From NCBI GenBank assembly GCA_024760905.1, contig CM045733.1:42585001-42649000 (forward strand): a stretch of 64,000 nt of DNA. Reading direction: 5' to 3'. The notes under the pieces were generated by a model. It had not been told where the DNA came from. It made no database searches and was given only the letters and a program-made list of their open reading frames with translations. Made by a program: the position numbers and the translations under genes. Numbering within the stretch: position 1 is the first letter of the stretch; every line of letters starts with the position of its first letter. This DNA is from Plotosus lineatus (lineage: Eukaryota; Chordata; Actinopteri; Siluriformes; Plotosidae). Of the stretch, positions 11,159 through 21,925 are shown piece by piece.

Positions 11159-11659
11159 TTAGTCTTGGTCGCTAGAGAAGATCAGAATATCATCCAGGTA
11201 TACGAATACAAAGTGGTTCAGCATGTCTCTAAGCACATCGTTGACCAAAGCTTGGAAGACCACCGGGACATTGGTTAGTCTGAATGGCATGACCAGGTAT
11301 TCGAAGTGCCCCAGGGGCATGTTGAATGCCATCGTCCACTCGTCCCCCTCCCGAATTCGGACTAAGTGGTAGGCATTACTCAGGTCCAGCTTGGAAAAAA
11401 TGGTAGCATTGTGGAGAGGGGTGAAGGCTGAATCGATTAGGGGTAGAGCGTACTTGTTTTTAATGGTGATCTGGTTCAGGCCGGTGTAATCGATGCAAGG
11501 TCTCAGGGTTTTGTCTTTCTTTTTGATGAAGAAGAATCCCGCCCCTACCGGGGAAGATGAGGGCCGAATGAGACCTGTAGCCAGCGACTCGTTGATGTAT
11601 GCCTCTATGGCTTCTTTCTCCGGCTTAGAGAGGTTGTATAGTCGCTGGAAAGGGAGCAT
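11159..11659 (-). pseudogene. Reverse transcriptase core of the gypsy element
   Basis: A 166-codon open stretch with the Ty3/gypsy RT blocks in order: [54 protein letters not shown] with the first catalytic Asp, [16 protein letters not shown], and [10 protein letters not shown] near 11180-11205 holding the catalytic YLDD. The RLTNVP word replaces the usual GLTNAP. It stops just after the YLDD block, so full-length RT is not encoded in one frame. Confidence 0.92.
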
Positions 11660-11695
11660 GGAACCTGGGAGTAGATCACTTGCACTGTCGTACGG

Positions 11696-12484
11696 TCAAT
11701 GAGGAAGTAAGGAGCGAGCCCGGTCCTTGCTGAAAACCTCTTGCAGGTCGTGATATTCTTTGGGCATGCCGACTAACTCCAGATCCACCAAGTCGACCAC
11801 GGTTTGTGAAGTTTGGGAGGGCACGGCCGCCATTAGGCAGTGTTGCAGACAGTAGTAGCTCCAGCCACGTATGGTGAGGGTGCGCCAGTCAATGTGGGGA
11901 TTGTGAGTCTGCAACCATGGCCACCCCAACACTAGGGGAGAGAGAGAGGCAGGGAGAACAAACAGTTCCAAATATTCTTGGTGGTTACCTGACAAAGTGA
12001 GCTTCATTGGCTTGGTCTTGTGCGTGACGCGAGTGATGCCTCAGCCATCTATGGCCACCACCTCCTTGGATGTCTCGAGTTCGTAAACAGGTAGGTCGTG
12101 GAGCTCAACCATCCCCGGATCGATAAAGTTAGCGTCAGCACCTGAGTCAATAAATACGTCTACAGGATGAAAGTGTTGTGCGGACTGTAGCGTACCTTGA
12201 ACTCTCAGGCACTTTCCGGGAGTCGTGGAGGATCCTCTTGTTGCTGTTGGGCTCTGGCGCATGGGGCACTGGGTGAGGTAATGGCCCTTCTCGGCGCAGT
12301 AGATGCAGAGACCATCGGCCAGCCGCTGATGCCTCTCTTCAGCCATCAGTCTGGTGCAGTTCAACTGCATGGGTTCTTGGCCATCATCCTCTCTCAGAGG
12401 GGGAAATGGTGAGTGAGTTTGAGGTGGGGCCCCCTTCTGGAATCTATCCCTCTCTCTCAGCCGGTTGTCCAGTCTGGTGGACAA
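11696..12484 (-). pseudogene. Gag nucleocapsid zinc knuckle, protease and RT lead of the gypsy element
   Basis: The segment 12484-12041 carries a CCHC knuckle (CIYCAEKGHYLTQC) and, near 12119-12148, the aspartic protease active-site word DSGADANFID. The segment 12007-11696 continues with LVLGWPWLQTHNPHIDW, a block between protease and RT, and with EYHDLQEVFSKDRA at the start of RT. A stop near 12041 separates the two. Gag-pro-pol appears to have been one continuous reading frame, as is usual in chromoviruses. Confidence 0.88.
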
Positions 12485-12545
12485 GGTGATTAACTCCTAC
12501 AGTGTAGTCGTCTCGGCTCGGGCCGCGAGCTCATCCTTCAACCAT

Positions 12546-13183
12546 TCATTGAGCCCTTGCAGGAAGGCCCCCCCGAAGTGCGGGGTCGTTCCAGCCGCTT
12601 TCGATGGCGAGAATCTGGAATCGGATGGCGTACTCCGCCACCGACTGTGAGCCTTGCCAGATAAGTAGGAGCTGGGAGCTCGCCTCCTCCCTTTTCGCCA
12701 GACAATCAAACACTTTCTTCATTTCTTGCATGAACTGTTCTACCTGGGAGCATAATTCCGAGGTATGGGTAGCAACTGCCGACACCCAGATCGAGGCTTG
12801 CTCCGTGAGTAAGCTCATGATGAAGGCGGTTTTTTGCTTGATCTGTGGCGTATGTGAGCGGCTGCTGGCTGAAGACGAGAGAGCACTGGTGAAGGAATTG
12901 TGCAAAGGAGCCAATCACCCCCGAATACCTGGCTGGTGTGGGATGAGTGGTTCTCGGTGTGCGGGGAGTATCATTGGTGCTGGCGCTGCTGCCGAAGCGG
13001 AAAATGAAGGGTGAGGGGGCAGGGTCGCGGCAGCGCGGTGAGTGGCGACGGCGTCCATCCTTCCGCCGAGCTGCACCAAGCTGGTGGTTATGCGCTGGAG
13101 ATTGTCCATCATCTGATGCAGGGTGGAGTCTTGTCGTCCCAGCAGGGTATCTGCCGAAGCTGTACGGTCTCTGCAGGGTCCAT
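12546..13183 (-). pseudogene. Gag (matrix/capsid part) of the gypsy element
   Basis: The likely start is the ATG at 13181-13183, about 20 bases inside the 5' LTR boundary, opening with MDPAET. A one-base frameshift near 13150 shifts the frame into the 13112-12915 stretch ([20 protein letters not shown], then an Ala/Pro-rich linker). A second shift leads into 12914-12546, the capsid-like part with [20 protein letters not shown] and SVAEYAIRFQILA. This matches the usual layout of sushi-like gag: short N-terminal coiled part, proline-rich linker, retrotransposon capsid domain. Confidence 0.82.
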
Positions 13184-13202
13184 GTTTCCAGTCAGAAGAT
13201 TT

Positions 13203-13523
13203 TGTTATGCCTGGGGTGTATGCGTAGGACCCAGAGATGCTGATTTATTTCACACTAGGAACTGTCAATCACTGGAATACTAAGTCGAGAGAACTGGTCA
13301 AGCACGAAGCAAGAACCAGGGGTCAGAGAGAAAGCCGAAGAGCAATCTTCTGACATCGGAGGGAAGCGCACCCATTCCATTTATAGATGGTTGCTTTGCT
13401 GATTGCAGATTGAGACCAGGTGCGCTCAGCTTGGACTCGCCTACCGGCAACTGCCACGCTCCTCGCCAGTGCCTGCAATGATTAAGGAAGAGCTAGTTCC
13501 GCCAGCCAGCACAGAACATAACA
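13203..13523 (-). repeat. 5' LTR of the gypsy element
   Basis: 321 bp, TGTTATG to CATAACA in plus-strand reading. It shares long stretches with the 3' LTR (for example AACTGTCAATCACTGGAATA) but lacks two segments present there. I could not name a primer binding site with certainty in the bases just inside it. Confidence 0.92.
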
Positions 13524-13773
13524 TTTGGGATCATTTTCACTGAGCAACCTATCATTTTCTACACTTTTTTGTTTTCCCCTGTACAATCAATTTTTTTAGA
13601 ACAATGTCTAGAATGACACATTTTCCTCAGAATTTCAGAGAGAAAAGCTCTATAATCAGCATGTACAATGCTGCCTTCCTTCCTTAAATAATGGTAATAA
13701 TTGGCACCTGCCTTTCATGGAATAAATGACCTCACGAATTGAACCGGAGACTGATATTATTTTGAACACACCC
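13524..13773 (-). mobile_element. Tc1-like element, 5' part upstream of the gypsy insertion
   Basis: Read on the minus strand, the outer end has TGTGTTCAAAATAATATCAG, the terminal word of a common fish Tc1-like family, followed by leader sequence and a decayed transposase start. It runs up to the gypsy insertion point; the transposon continues on the far side at 8546-8210. The TTTGG at 13524-13528 is the duplicated target. Confidence 0.72.
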
Positions 13774-14280
13774 TTTCAATTAGTGGTTCAATTACACAGA
13801 ATCACTAGCATGCATGTCATGACTCTTGGGTCTGTTGGATTCTATTACTGTACAACACCTACAAGTAATTGATTTGCCATGTAGAAATATCATTGCTACC
13901 AAAAACCGTGAGTGACCAGGTTAGTGATGTCTGACTGCTATTGTTTTGAGCAGAACTGTATTTTTTCAAACTAAGCCAGATGCAATCAGTTGTTAATTGA
14001 GACACCAATTAACTAAAAATGAGGTAGATATTTCAAATAACAGTTGTAACTCAAGATGAGACAGAAATCTAACTCAACTGAAACACAAGTGAAAACTGAA
14101 CCCATTAACTCGCACTAAGGCCAAAAAAAAAATTCTGCAAAAACCTCCAGCTGAAGCGTGAGTTTATGGAATCAACAAACTTTAAGGCAAAAATTAATTT
14201 CTGAAAAGCTAAACGAAACAATGAGCCAGTGAGCTCGATGCTTTTTCTGTCATATACTGAGAGAGATAATTATGTGTCTA
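13774..14280. other. Unassigned AT-rich spacer
   Basis: No coding words, terminal repeats or tandem arrays are visible. One stretch (about 13835-13870) contains TATTACTGTACAACACC, a word that also occurs near 39870 and, diverged, near 1660. Confidence 0.4.
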
Positions 14281-14326
14281 TTCATTCGCTGTGGTGACCC
14301 CTGATAAAGGAAAAAAGCCAAAAGGA
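14281..14326 (+). repeat. RTE-type 3' terminal fragment
   Basis: Contains CGCTGTGGTGACCCCTGATA and AAAAAAGCCAAAAGGAAATC, the end shared by the RTE LINE and SINE-A. No body of either is attached. Confidence 0.6.
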
Positions 14327-14573
14327 AATCTCATATCTCATCCCTTCAAGCCAATAACTTTGGACTCTAAAACAACAATGTTTACCCTAAATCACGTATC
14401 AAAGGAAGCAACTTTCTGTACTGCTAACAACTGCATGTTGGTGCAATCCCAACGTAAAAGTTGAGCCCCATTCAGTCTGAAATTTGTTCATGAATTAATA
14501 AAATTAAATTACTCTATAAGTAGAGCATTACATGAAATAGCTGTTATTCAGAAATATACTGAGAGCTGTGTTC

Positions 14574-14910
14574 GGGCACTGGATCGCTGATCCAAAGGTT
14601 GGGGGTTCGAGTCCCACTGTCCACAGGGTTGTCACTGTCCCCCCCCAGTGCGGCTAACTGGGTTATCAAAGGCGGGCCATGTCTCTCACTGTCTATGGTG
14701 AGAGGCATGTAAAAGCACCATTGCTGACATTTGTAAAGAGTAGGCTGCAAAGTCGTCAGCATGTTTCCGTCCCTTGCTAAAAGGGTTGTGATAGGAAGGG
14801 CATCCGACGTAAAAAAAACCTCTGCCAAAATCAAGCGTGCGAATCACGATGATTCGCTGTGGCGACTCCCGAGTAAAAGGGAAAAAGCCGAAAGGAAGAC
14901 AGACAGACAG
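14574..14910 (+). mobile_element. SINE-A copy (tRNA-derived head, RTE-type tail)
   Basis: A 16-bp duplication, ACTGAGAGCTGTGTTC, lies at 14558-14573 and 14911-14926. The element has a shortened tRNA-like head with the B-box region GGTTGGGGGTTCGAGTCCC, the body words GTCACTGTCCCCCCCCAGTG and GGCCATGTCTCTCACTGTCT, then AGGAAGGGCATCCGACGTAA, and the RTE-like end CGCTGTGGCGACTCCCGAGT with AAAAAGCCGAAAGG. It ends in a short (GACA)n tail. The long duplication shows LINE-driven target-primed insertion. Confidence 0.9.
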
Positions 14911-14929
14911 ACTGAGAGCTGTGTTCCTG

Positions 14930-15719
14930 AGTTTAAATCAGGAGTGGATTGGGTATGGAAAGAAAGGACAAGTTTTAGTGCTTGATATCAGTCTGTTGAT
15001 ATCAGTCTGCATTAGTGACCTGCAAAAGGACATTAAATGGTGTGCCAGGTGTATCAGGGAGCAGTGCATTCATTGAATGGCAGTCAACAAATCTCCATTT
15101 ACCAGCCCATTAGCCTACCACTCCAGCTGCCTCTGTGTGTGAATGTGTATTGAAGTGTACGCCTTTGTGTGCTTGAGCTTTGTATAAGAGGCAGTGTGTA
15201 AGAGTTTGTCTTTTTTGTAGAGTTGTAGCCTCTAGCCAATTACTGTCAGTGTTCACATCCATATCACTGTGCCACTTGGCTCAGTGCCGCTAATGTGGGG
15301 GAAGACATTTCCTCTTTATGGACTTTGTGGACTTTGCTGTGTTGATTTATGAAACCAAAAACCATATTCTAAGCAAAATGTAAATCCTCTGAGCTCGTAA
15401 AATTAACTGCCTTGTATGTAATGCATGCCCTGGGGCAGATTTCAACACTAATAAAGTTCATCTTTGCATAATTTTGATAATCTCATAAATGCTTGAAATG
15501 AAAAAAGTATCAGTACATTAATTATTGCATTCAAAAATTTCCACAATTAAGACAGGAATCTAGAAGTTTTTACAAAAAAGATTTACTAAAAGGAATTAGA
15601 TAGAGGAAATGTGATTTTATAAATTTTATATAGTTACTGTCTTTTTTTTTTTGGTTTGTGTGCACCATTCCAATTAGCTAAGAATTTCAACACACATGCA
15701 CAATGTGAACTAGATTGCA
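14930..15719. other. Unassigned spacer
   Basis: Mixed sequence without recognisable coding or repeat ends. An AATAAAG word near 15450 is isolated and I give it no function. Confidence 0.4.
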
Positions 15720-16006
15720 AGATTTTTTTTTTTTTTCACCCAAGCCTAGTGGCTCATCAGTGTTTATCCCAAGTTTGCATGGTGCGAAGTGACTAGGAGA
15801 TCAACTCCTCGAGGATGGGACGCTAGTCCATCACAGGTTACCTTCCCAGTATATTTTTACTGGTACCCATTTATACTGCTGGGTGAACAGAGGCACATTT
15901 ATGGTTGAGACCTTGCCCAGGGGTCTTAGCACAGTGGGTGTCTAACTGGGATTTGAACATACAACCTCCCGATCATGTGCACAGCACCCTAACCACTATG
16001 CCAATG
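15720..16006 (-). mobile_element. SINE-B copy (tRNA-derived), antisense
   Basis: Minus-strand reading shows a tRNA-like head with GGTTAGGGTGCTGTGC-type A box and a B box near GGTTGTATGTTCAAATCCC, then CACTGTGCTAAGACCCCTGG, the ACTGGGAAGGTAACCTGTGA word, GATGGACTAGCGTCCCATCC, and a 3' end GAGCCACTAGGCTTGGGTGA with a poly-A tail (plus-strand T run at 15723-15736). Same family as 22150-22463 and 34918-35211. Confidence 0.82.
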
Positions 16007-16076
16007 ATTAGAGTAAATAAATTTTAAGTAACATTAAAGTTTGTCGAAGTAATTTTACATAACATTATATTAAATG

Positions 16077-16418
16077 TCATGCCTGCTTCACAGCAAGACG
16101 GTCCTGGTTTTGATTTCAAGCTCGGGTGTTTCTGTGTGGAGTTTGCATGTTCTCCCCAATGCTTGCGTGGGTCTCCTCCGGGTACTTCAGTTTTCTCCCA
16201 CAGTCCAAAAACATGCACAGCAGGTTAATTGGCTGTTCCAAATAACCCCTAGGTATGAGTGAGAGTATGAGTGGTTGTGTGAGTGTTGGCTCTACGATGG
16301 CCTGGGGAGCTGTCCAGGGTGCACTCTGCCCTTACCCAGAGTCAGCTGAGATGGGCACCAGCCTCCCTGTGCCCTAATTAAGATTAAATGGTTCAGAAAG
16401 TGAATAAGTGAATTATGT
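16077..16418 (+). mobile_element. L2-type LINE 3' region
   Basis: Carries the widespread fish L2 3' words: TGTGTGGAGTTTGCATGTTC, GGGTCTCCTCCGGGTACTTC, CCACAGTCCAAAAACATGCA, ATGGCCTGGGGAGCTGTCCA and CAGCCTCCCTGTGCCCTAAT, ending in an AGTGAATAAGTGAA tail. Untranslated part only. Confidence 0.8.
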
Positions 16419-16498
16419 TAATTCTAGTTTCAGGAATGTCAAAGCTAATATAATTAGCATTAACGCTAGATTGCCTAGCATTAATTTGTAGTCTAAGT

Positions 16499-17020
16499 CA
16501 GTGGTCCCCAACCTTTTTCTCACCGCGGACCGGTTAACGCTTGACAATTTTACTGCGGCCCGGGTTGAGGAGAGACAGCTTGTTTATATTGTAAATATAA
16601 TACCCCGCCCTTGCCCAGAGTTGGCTGAGATGTGCGCCAGCCTCCTAATCAGGATTAAGCAGTACATTTTTAATCGAGCTTGAATTCTTCTTAAAAAAAA
16701 AAGCCCACAGGTGATGGTGCACCAGCTGGGAGAATGAAGGCTCAGGCTCAGTCTCACCCGAAGTCCCCGCTATTGTTTTAAACATGTTCAACTCGCCTCT
16801 GTTCATGTGCCTTGTGGATTACATTTTAGAGCTCAAATGATCGACATGTAACCGAGAGAATCCGGTCATTTTCAAAATAAATTAAAAAAATAAAAATAAA
16901 ACATTGTTCAGACTCAGATAATAAATAAAATAGAAATAAATAATTATTTTTTTGTGTGGCCCAGTACCAATTGATCTACAGACCGGTACCGGTCCACAGC
17001 GCAGGGTTTGGGGACCACTG
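16499..17020. mobile_element. hAT-type MITE with perfect 8-bp target duplication
   Basis: It opens CAGTGGTCCCCAACC and closes GGTTTGGGGACCACTG. The 8-bp word GTCTAAGT precedes it (16491-16498) and follows it (17021-17028). The subterminal sequences contain GCGGACCGGTTAACGC and CCGGTACCGGTCCACAGCGC, typical of this hAT family. An L2-like tail fragment (about 16600-16670) is embedded in it. No transposase is encoded. Confidence 0.93.
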
Positions 17021-17221
17021 GTCTAAGTGACATTATGCAGTTAATAAGTAATACTTCTGCTAGTATAATTATATATATAAATATAATAACTAGTCAAATG
17101 ACCATAATGCTAGTTTGAGAAAGAATATTGCTTAATGATAATGTATAAATAACTTGAATGTTAGTCTAAATATCATTAACACTTATCTAAGTGACATTAT
17201 GCTAGTTTAAGGGATTTCATG

Positions 17222-17290
17222 TCTTCATTCATTTATTTTCTAAGCCACTTAATTCTTATTAGGGTAGCAGGGATCTCAGCCAATTCTGGG
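17222..17290 (-). repeat. L2-type tail fragment, antisense
   Basis: CATTCATTTATTTTCTAAGC, then CTTAATTCTTATTAGGGTAG and CTCAGCCAATTCTGGG, is the antisense of the L2-type 3' tail seen elsewhere in the window. Confidence 0.55.
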
Positions 17291-17949
17291 AAAAGGCCAC
17301 CATTGCCTATAACACAAACACTACTATTAATAACACTACTCCATAAGTTTGCCAGCTTTTTCATACATTGTCATAGCCATAACTTACATTTTAACAACTC
17401 TACAATAGGCCTAGATGATTATTATATCCACAAAATGTTAGGTCATGACCCTGGATTGTTTTTCTCACTCTTAGGTTATGCTAGTCCACAGATCGATACT
17501 ATAGTAGGCCTAATCAGGCTAACGTCCGGGCCTGCCTATCGCCAATTGGCGGCTCAAATGGAAGACAAAATTAATTGTGGACTCTGCAATGAATAGAATA
17601 CTGATTAATATAATTTACTTATAAACTTACTGCTTTTATCCAATGATTACTTCCCTCTGGATCCTTTAACTCAGTTGGGAAATTATATAACGTGAATGGC
17701 AGAAAGCATGTAGACACACTTGTCCCAAAGTTACAGGCATGTTCGCTGCAAGTTTGATTTTTTTTCATCGCTCAAGATTGTACATGCCATTCCCACAATT
17801 CAATATGTCACAATGCGCACTGGCATTATGACAATTTAAGGCTTAAAGCGGACTTTAACAGCAGTTGTTCAGGTGTGACCATGTTACATATGTTACAATG
17901 TTACATACAATAGCAAGTAGCTACCGGGAAGTTTGCCATGACCTTTGAG
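17291..17949. other. Unassigned spacer
   Basis: Contains a 125-codon open stretch on the plus strand (17219-17596) with no recognisable domain. Its start overlaps the L2 tail, so I do not call it a gene. Confidence 0.4.
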
Positions 17950-18217
17950 TGTCCGAGCTGAGCGCACCTGGTCCTAATCTGCAATCAGCGGCAGCCAGCG
18001 ATAAAGGGGAGCGGCATGCTCCCCTCCACTGTCAGAAGATTGGTTTCAGTGACTCCTCGACGTTCTCTCTGATCCCTGGTTCGTGCTTCGTGCTCGACCA
18101 GTTCTCTTGATTTTCGTATTCTAGTGATTGACAGTGCTGAATGTTTAATAAATCGTTGAACCTTCCTGCGGTCTCCTGAATCCTTGGGTCCTACGCATAC
18201 ACTTCCGCCACAACATA
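17950..18217 (+). mobile_element. Gypsy-type LTR remnant, plus orientation
   Basis: Shares ordered words with the reverse of the LTRs at 8547 and 13203: GAGCGCACCTGGTCCTAATC, TCTGCAATCAGC, TCAGAAGATTGGTTTC, TCGTGCTCGACCAGTTCTCT, GATTGACAGTG, and the end TGGGTCCTACGCATACAC. The polyadenylation-type AATAAA near 18144 sits as expected in an LTR. The left end is truncated or too diverged to define. It belongs to a related but distinct subfamily, in the opposite orientation to the full element. Confidence 0.75.
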
Positions 18218-18224
18218 AAGATGC

Positions 18225-18228
<4 letters not shown>

Positions 18229-18299
<71 letters not shown>
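18229..18299. repeat. (GT)n microsatellite
   Basis: About 35 GT units between the LTR remnant and the LINE relic. Confidence 0.97.
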
Positions 18300-18304
<5 letters not shown>

Positions 18305-20700
18305 CATCATCATCTTATGCTTAATCCGGAGTCAGGTCTCAGGGCCAGCAGCCTAAGTATGATGTCCCTCTCCACAGCCACGTCCTCCAGCTGTTCCGGG
18401 GGGGGGGGGAACCAAGGCGTTCACAGAACATCCGAGAGACCAGCGTGTTCTGGGCCAACACCAATGGTTTCTTCCTGGTTGGACATGCCTAAAATGCCAC
18501 ACCACCACACCAGGTAGATGATCGGTAGGCATTCTAACCAAGTGCCCGAACCACCTCAACTGGATCCTCTTAATGCGGTACTCCTCCTGAATGTCTGAGC
18601 TTCTCAACTTATCTCTAATGCAAAGCCTAGCCACCCTGCGAAGGAAGCCAATTTCAGCTGCTTGTATCTGCGATCCTGTTTTTCGGTTACTAACCAAAGC
18701 TTGTGATCATAGGTGAGGGCTAGAACATAGACCAGTTGGTCAATTTTTGCCTTCCAGCTCAGCTCCCTATCCACTACAATGGACCGGTACAAGCTCCATT
18801 GTGCAGCAGAGGCTTCACCAATCCGCCTGCCGATCTCCTGCTCCATTCGTCCCTTACTCGTGAACAAGATCCCAAGATGCTTGAACTCCTCCACTTAGAG
18901 CAGGACCTCATTTCAAAACTGGAGGGTGCATTCCACCCTTTTCCGGCTGAGAATCATAGTCTCAGATTTGGAGGTGCTGATTTTCATCTTGGTAGCTTCA
19001 CACTCAGCTGCAAATCATTCTTGTGAAAGCTGGAGGGCCTAGCTTGATGAAGCCAAAAGAACAACATCATCTCCATAAATCAGAAACAAGATCCTATGTC
19101 CAATAAAACAGATGCCTCTACTGCCCTCAGAAATTCTGCCTATAAAAATTATGAACAGAGTCAGTGAAAGGATAGCCTTTGCAGACTCCAACCCTCATGA
19201 GAAATGAATTCAACCTGTTGTTAACAATGCGAACTAAGCTCTGGCTCCATACACCGTACTCCCAGAACACACCTCACAAGATAGCCTGAGTGATATGGTC
19301 AAAAGTCTTTTCGAAATCCACAAAACACATGTGGACAGATTGGGAAAACTCCCATGACCCCTCCAGGATCCTATAGAGTGTACTGAGCTTGTCAAGCATG
19401 CTTCGCTCAGGACAAAAACCACATTGTTCCTCCTGAATCCGAAGTTCCTCCTCTCCAGTACTCTTGCATAGACTTTCCTGGGTAGGCTGAGCAGTGGAAT
19501 TCCACAATAACTGGATAACACTCTCCAGTCTCCCTTTTCAGCGGTATGGCCCCTGATGACAACAAGATATTGCAAAAATGTGTCAGCCAAGACAATCCCA
19601 CAGCATCAAGAGCCCTGAGCTATTAAGGGCAGATCTCAGCCTCAGAGCATGACCACTGAAGAACTTTTTGACTACCTCAGTGATCTCAGCCTCAGTAATG
19701 GGTGCACCCTCACCCAAACTTCCATGGTCATCCTCCTCTGAAAACTGTATCTGGGGGATTGATGAGGTCCTCAAACTATTCCTTCCACTTCCTGATGACA
19801 TACCCAGTCAAGATGAGCAGCTCCCCACTTCCATTGTAAACAGTATTTGTGGAGAACTGCTTCCCCCTCCTGAGGTATCTAATGATGATCCAGAACCTTT
19901 TTGAGGCCAACCAATAGTCATTTTACACCCCTCACCAAGCTACTCTCACACTGGAGATTGCACCAGCAATAGCCCAGGCGAGAGCATGGTTTTCCTGCTA
20001 GAATCTCTCTGCTGCCTCAGGAGTTCCACAGGTCAAAAAGAAATGATATGCTCGCTTTTTCAGCTGAACAGGCCACCTCACCACAAGTGTCAACCACCAG
20101 GTTTGGAAGTTACTGCCATGACATTTTGTCCACAGCTATAGGCTGCCGCCTCAATAATGGAGGCATGGGACATGGCCCAATCGAATTTCATGTCTCTTGT
20201 CTCCTTTGGGATGTGTTGGAGCGGGGCTTCATTAAACATTCCCAGGAGGCCCTAACTAAATGTCTGGGCCCGCCAGGTGGGGAGGGTGACCTCTTCACCA
20301 TTAGAGCCAGCTCACCACCAGATGGCGCTGGGTTGACAGCTCAGCTCCTCTCTTCACCTGAGTGTCCAGAACATGCTGCAGAAAGTCTGAAGTCATGACT
20401 ACCAAGTCAATCATCAAACTGTGGACTATGGTGTCCTGGTGCCAAGTTCACTTATGGACACCCTTATGTTTGAACCTGACGGACAAACTGTAATGGCCAC
20501 AGAAGTCCAACAATGAAACACCATTTGGGTTCAGATTGGAGAGACTGTACCTACCAATCACACCCTTCCAGGTCACACTGTAGTTGTCCACAAGGGCATT
20601 GAAATCTCCAAGGACGATGGAGTCTGCAAAGGAAGTGTTCTCTAACACCTCCCCAAAGACTGAAGAAGGGTGGACACTTTGAACAGTCATTAGTACAAAC
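18305..20700 (-). pseudogene. Non-LTR retrotransposon relic with endonuclease and RT (clade uncertain, I/Nimb-like?)
   Basis: On the minus strand the expected order is readable. Endonuclease: SIVLGDFNALVDNYSVTWKG and GVSLLDFCGHYSLS (20690-20448). Linker and RT lead: GAPITEAEITEVVKKF (about 19700). RT: WRVLSSYCGIPLLSLPRKVY (19590 onward), IQEEQCGFCPERSMLD and CFVDFEKTFD (19507-19274). C-terminus: FKHLGILFTSKGRMEQEIG (18894-18604) and RRVARLCIRDKLRSSDIQEE with RIQLRWFGHLVRMPTDHLPG (18697-18353). Frames shift often. The wording matches a LINE family very common in fish genomes; I lean to I/Nimb but cannot settle the clade. No 3' tail is defined. Confidence 0.8.
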
Positions 20701-20982
20701 AGCAGTTCAGATTCATCCCACCACCCAAAAATGGATTGAAGTTACACTTTCATCAACAGGGAAATCCCAATATATTGACATTGAGATGGGTGAGCCCGAC
20801 TATATCTAGTCAGTATCTCTCTACCTTTAGCACCAGCTCAGGCTTCTTCCTCCCCAGAAAGTTAGAGTTAGTGTCAGTAATCGAGAATCGAGAATCAGAA
20901 CCCAGCACCTGGGAGAGCTGTTTTTTATTTAAAGAACAAATTTGTGAAGAAAAAAACTCTAAAGATAGTGATAAATTTGGGG

Positions 20983-21235
20983 CAGCTGTGGTCTAATGGT
21001 TCCAGAATCCAGTGTGAGACCTAAACGTCACTGGTTTGATTTTCAAGTGAGTAGAAAAAAATTGGTAGTGGTTGGGGGAGTCAACTGCAGCTTCCCTTTC
21101 CTTGGCCTTCATGGCTGAAGTGCACCTGAGCAAGGCACCTAATCCCCCAACTGCTCCTAGTGTGTGAACCCCCTTTAGATGGGTTAAATACAGAGACAAT
21201 AATTTACCTTGTGTGATTAATACATTATAAAAAAG
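20983..21235 (+). mobile_element. Fish tRNA-derived SINE (third family)
   Basis: Starts GGCAGCTGTGGTCTAATGG, a tRNA-like A box, with a B-box-like GGTTTGATTTTC, then the common fish SINE words GCACCTGAGCAAGGCACCTA, ATCCCCCAACTGCTCC and GATGGGTTAAATACAGAGAC, ending AATTTACCTTGTGTGATTAA. Clearly different from SINE-A and SINE-B. Confidence 0.75.
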
Positions 21236-21313
21236 AGTTCCCATGTCTGCTTACAAACACTCAAACTTCAATATTATTAGTATACAAATAGCAGCAGGTG
21301 GAATGTCCACATA

Positions 21314-21925
21314 CAGTGGTACCTCATCGAATGAGTGTCCTTACAATGAGTTTTCCATAATTCGATCATCGAATTTGCCAAAATCTGCTCCATCCAGCAA
21401 GCAAAAATTCAACTGACGAGCTCTCCTCGAAATGGCTTTTCCGAGCCATTTAGCCTCGTATACTTCTGCATGCATTTCTCCACGCTCTGAGAATGCTTTA
21501 AGCAGAGCTTCTCAATTATTTTCTTTGATGCCTCCTCTCGGAAGAAAAAAAACATTTCAGTCCCTGCATGCGACTATAAACAGTGTTTACTGCACTTCAT
21601 ATTGTTTGCTTGGTTGCACCTCCTGTCTGCCCACATGACATCTTCACTGTTAGTCAATGATCAAAAGGGTGAGTTGACTTATTGTTTAATTCTTATTTTT
21701 TATTATTTATTATTAATTATTATTAATGTTTTTGTACATATAATATTATGAAATATTTATTGTTTTTACATGTTTATCTTTAAGAAATGTACGTGTTTGT
21801 GGCAGGTTATATGAATTTGAGAGTGGGTTGGAATTAATTAATTGGTTTTTCTGTTATTTCTTAGGGGAATATTTGTTTCATCTAACAAACTTTTCAGCTT
21901 ACAAGCTTGCTCTTGCCCCAGATGT
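21314..21925. mobile_element. Tigger-type MITE remnant
   Basis: Begins CAGTGGTACCTCATCGAATG right after TA at 21312-21313. Near 21870-21905 it has ATTTGTTTCATCTAACAAAC and TTTTCAGCTTACAAGC, a subterminal signature of Tigger-like elements close to their other end. The matching right terminus is not found, so the right end is approximate and probably lost. Confidence 0.6.

Larger units (their letters stand above)
8547..13523 (-). mobile_element. Ty3/gypsy LTR retrotransposon, chromovirus type (sushi-like), near full length
   Basis: Two LTRs beginning TGTTATG and ending CATAACA (in plus-strand reading) bound 4.98 kb. The target duplication TTTGG sits at 8542-8546 and again at 13524-13528. Transcription is leftward: 5' LTR, gag, protease, RT, RNase H, integrase, chromodomain, polypurine tract, 3' LTR. 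All domains are recognisable but split among frames. The wording of the integrase C-terminus (PPLFPSQE) and the presence of a chromodomain point to the sushi-like fish chromoviruses. The two LTRs differ by several substitutions and by indels (362 versus 321 bp), so this is not a recent insertion. Confidence 0.93.

Noticed and set aside
17219..17596. A 125-codon open stretch as a novel gene
   Set aside because: It starts inside an antisense L2-type tail, has no recognisable domain, no splice or promoter context, and its length is not unusual by chance.
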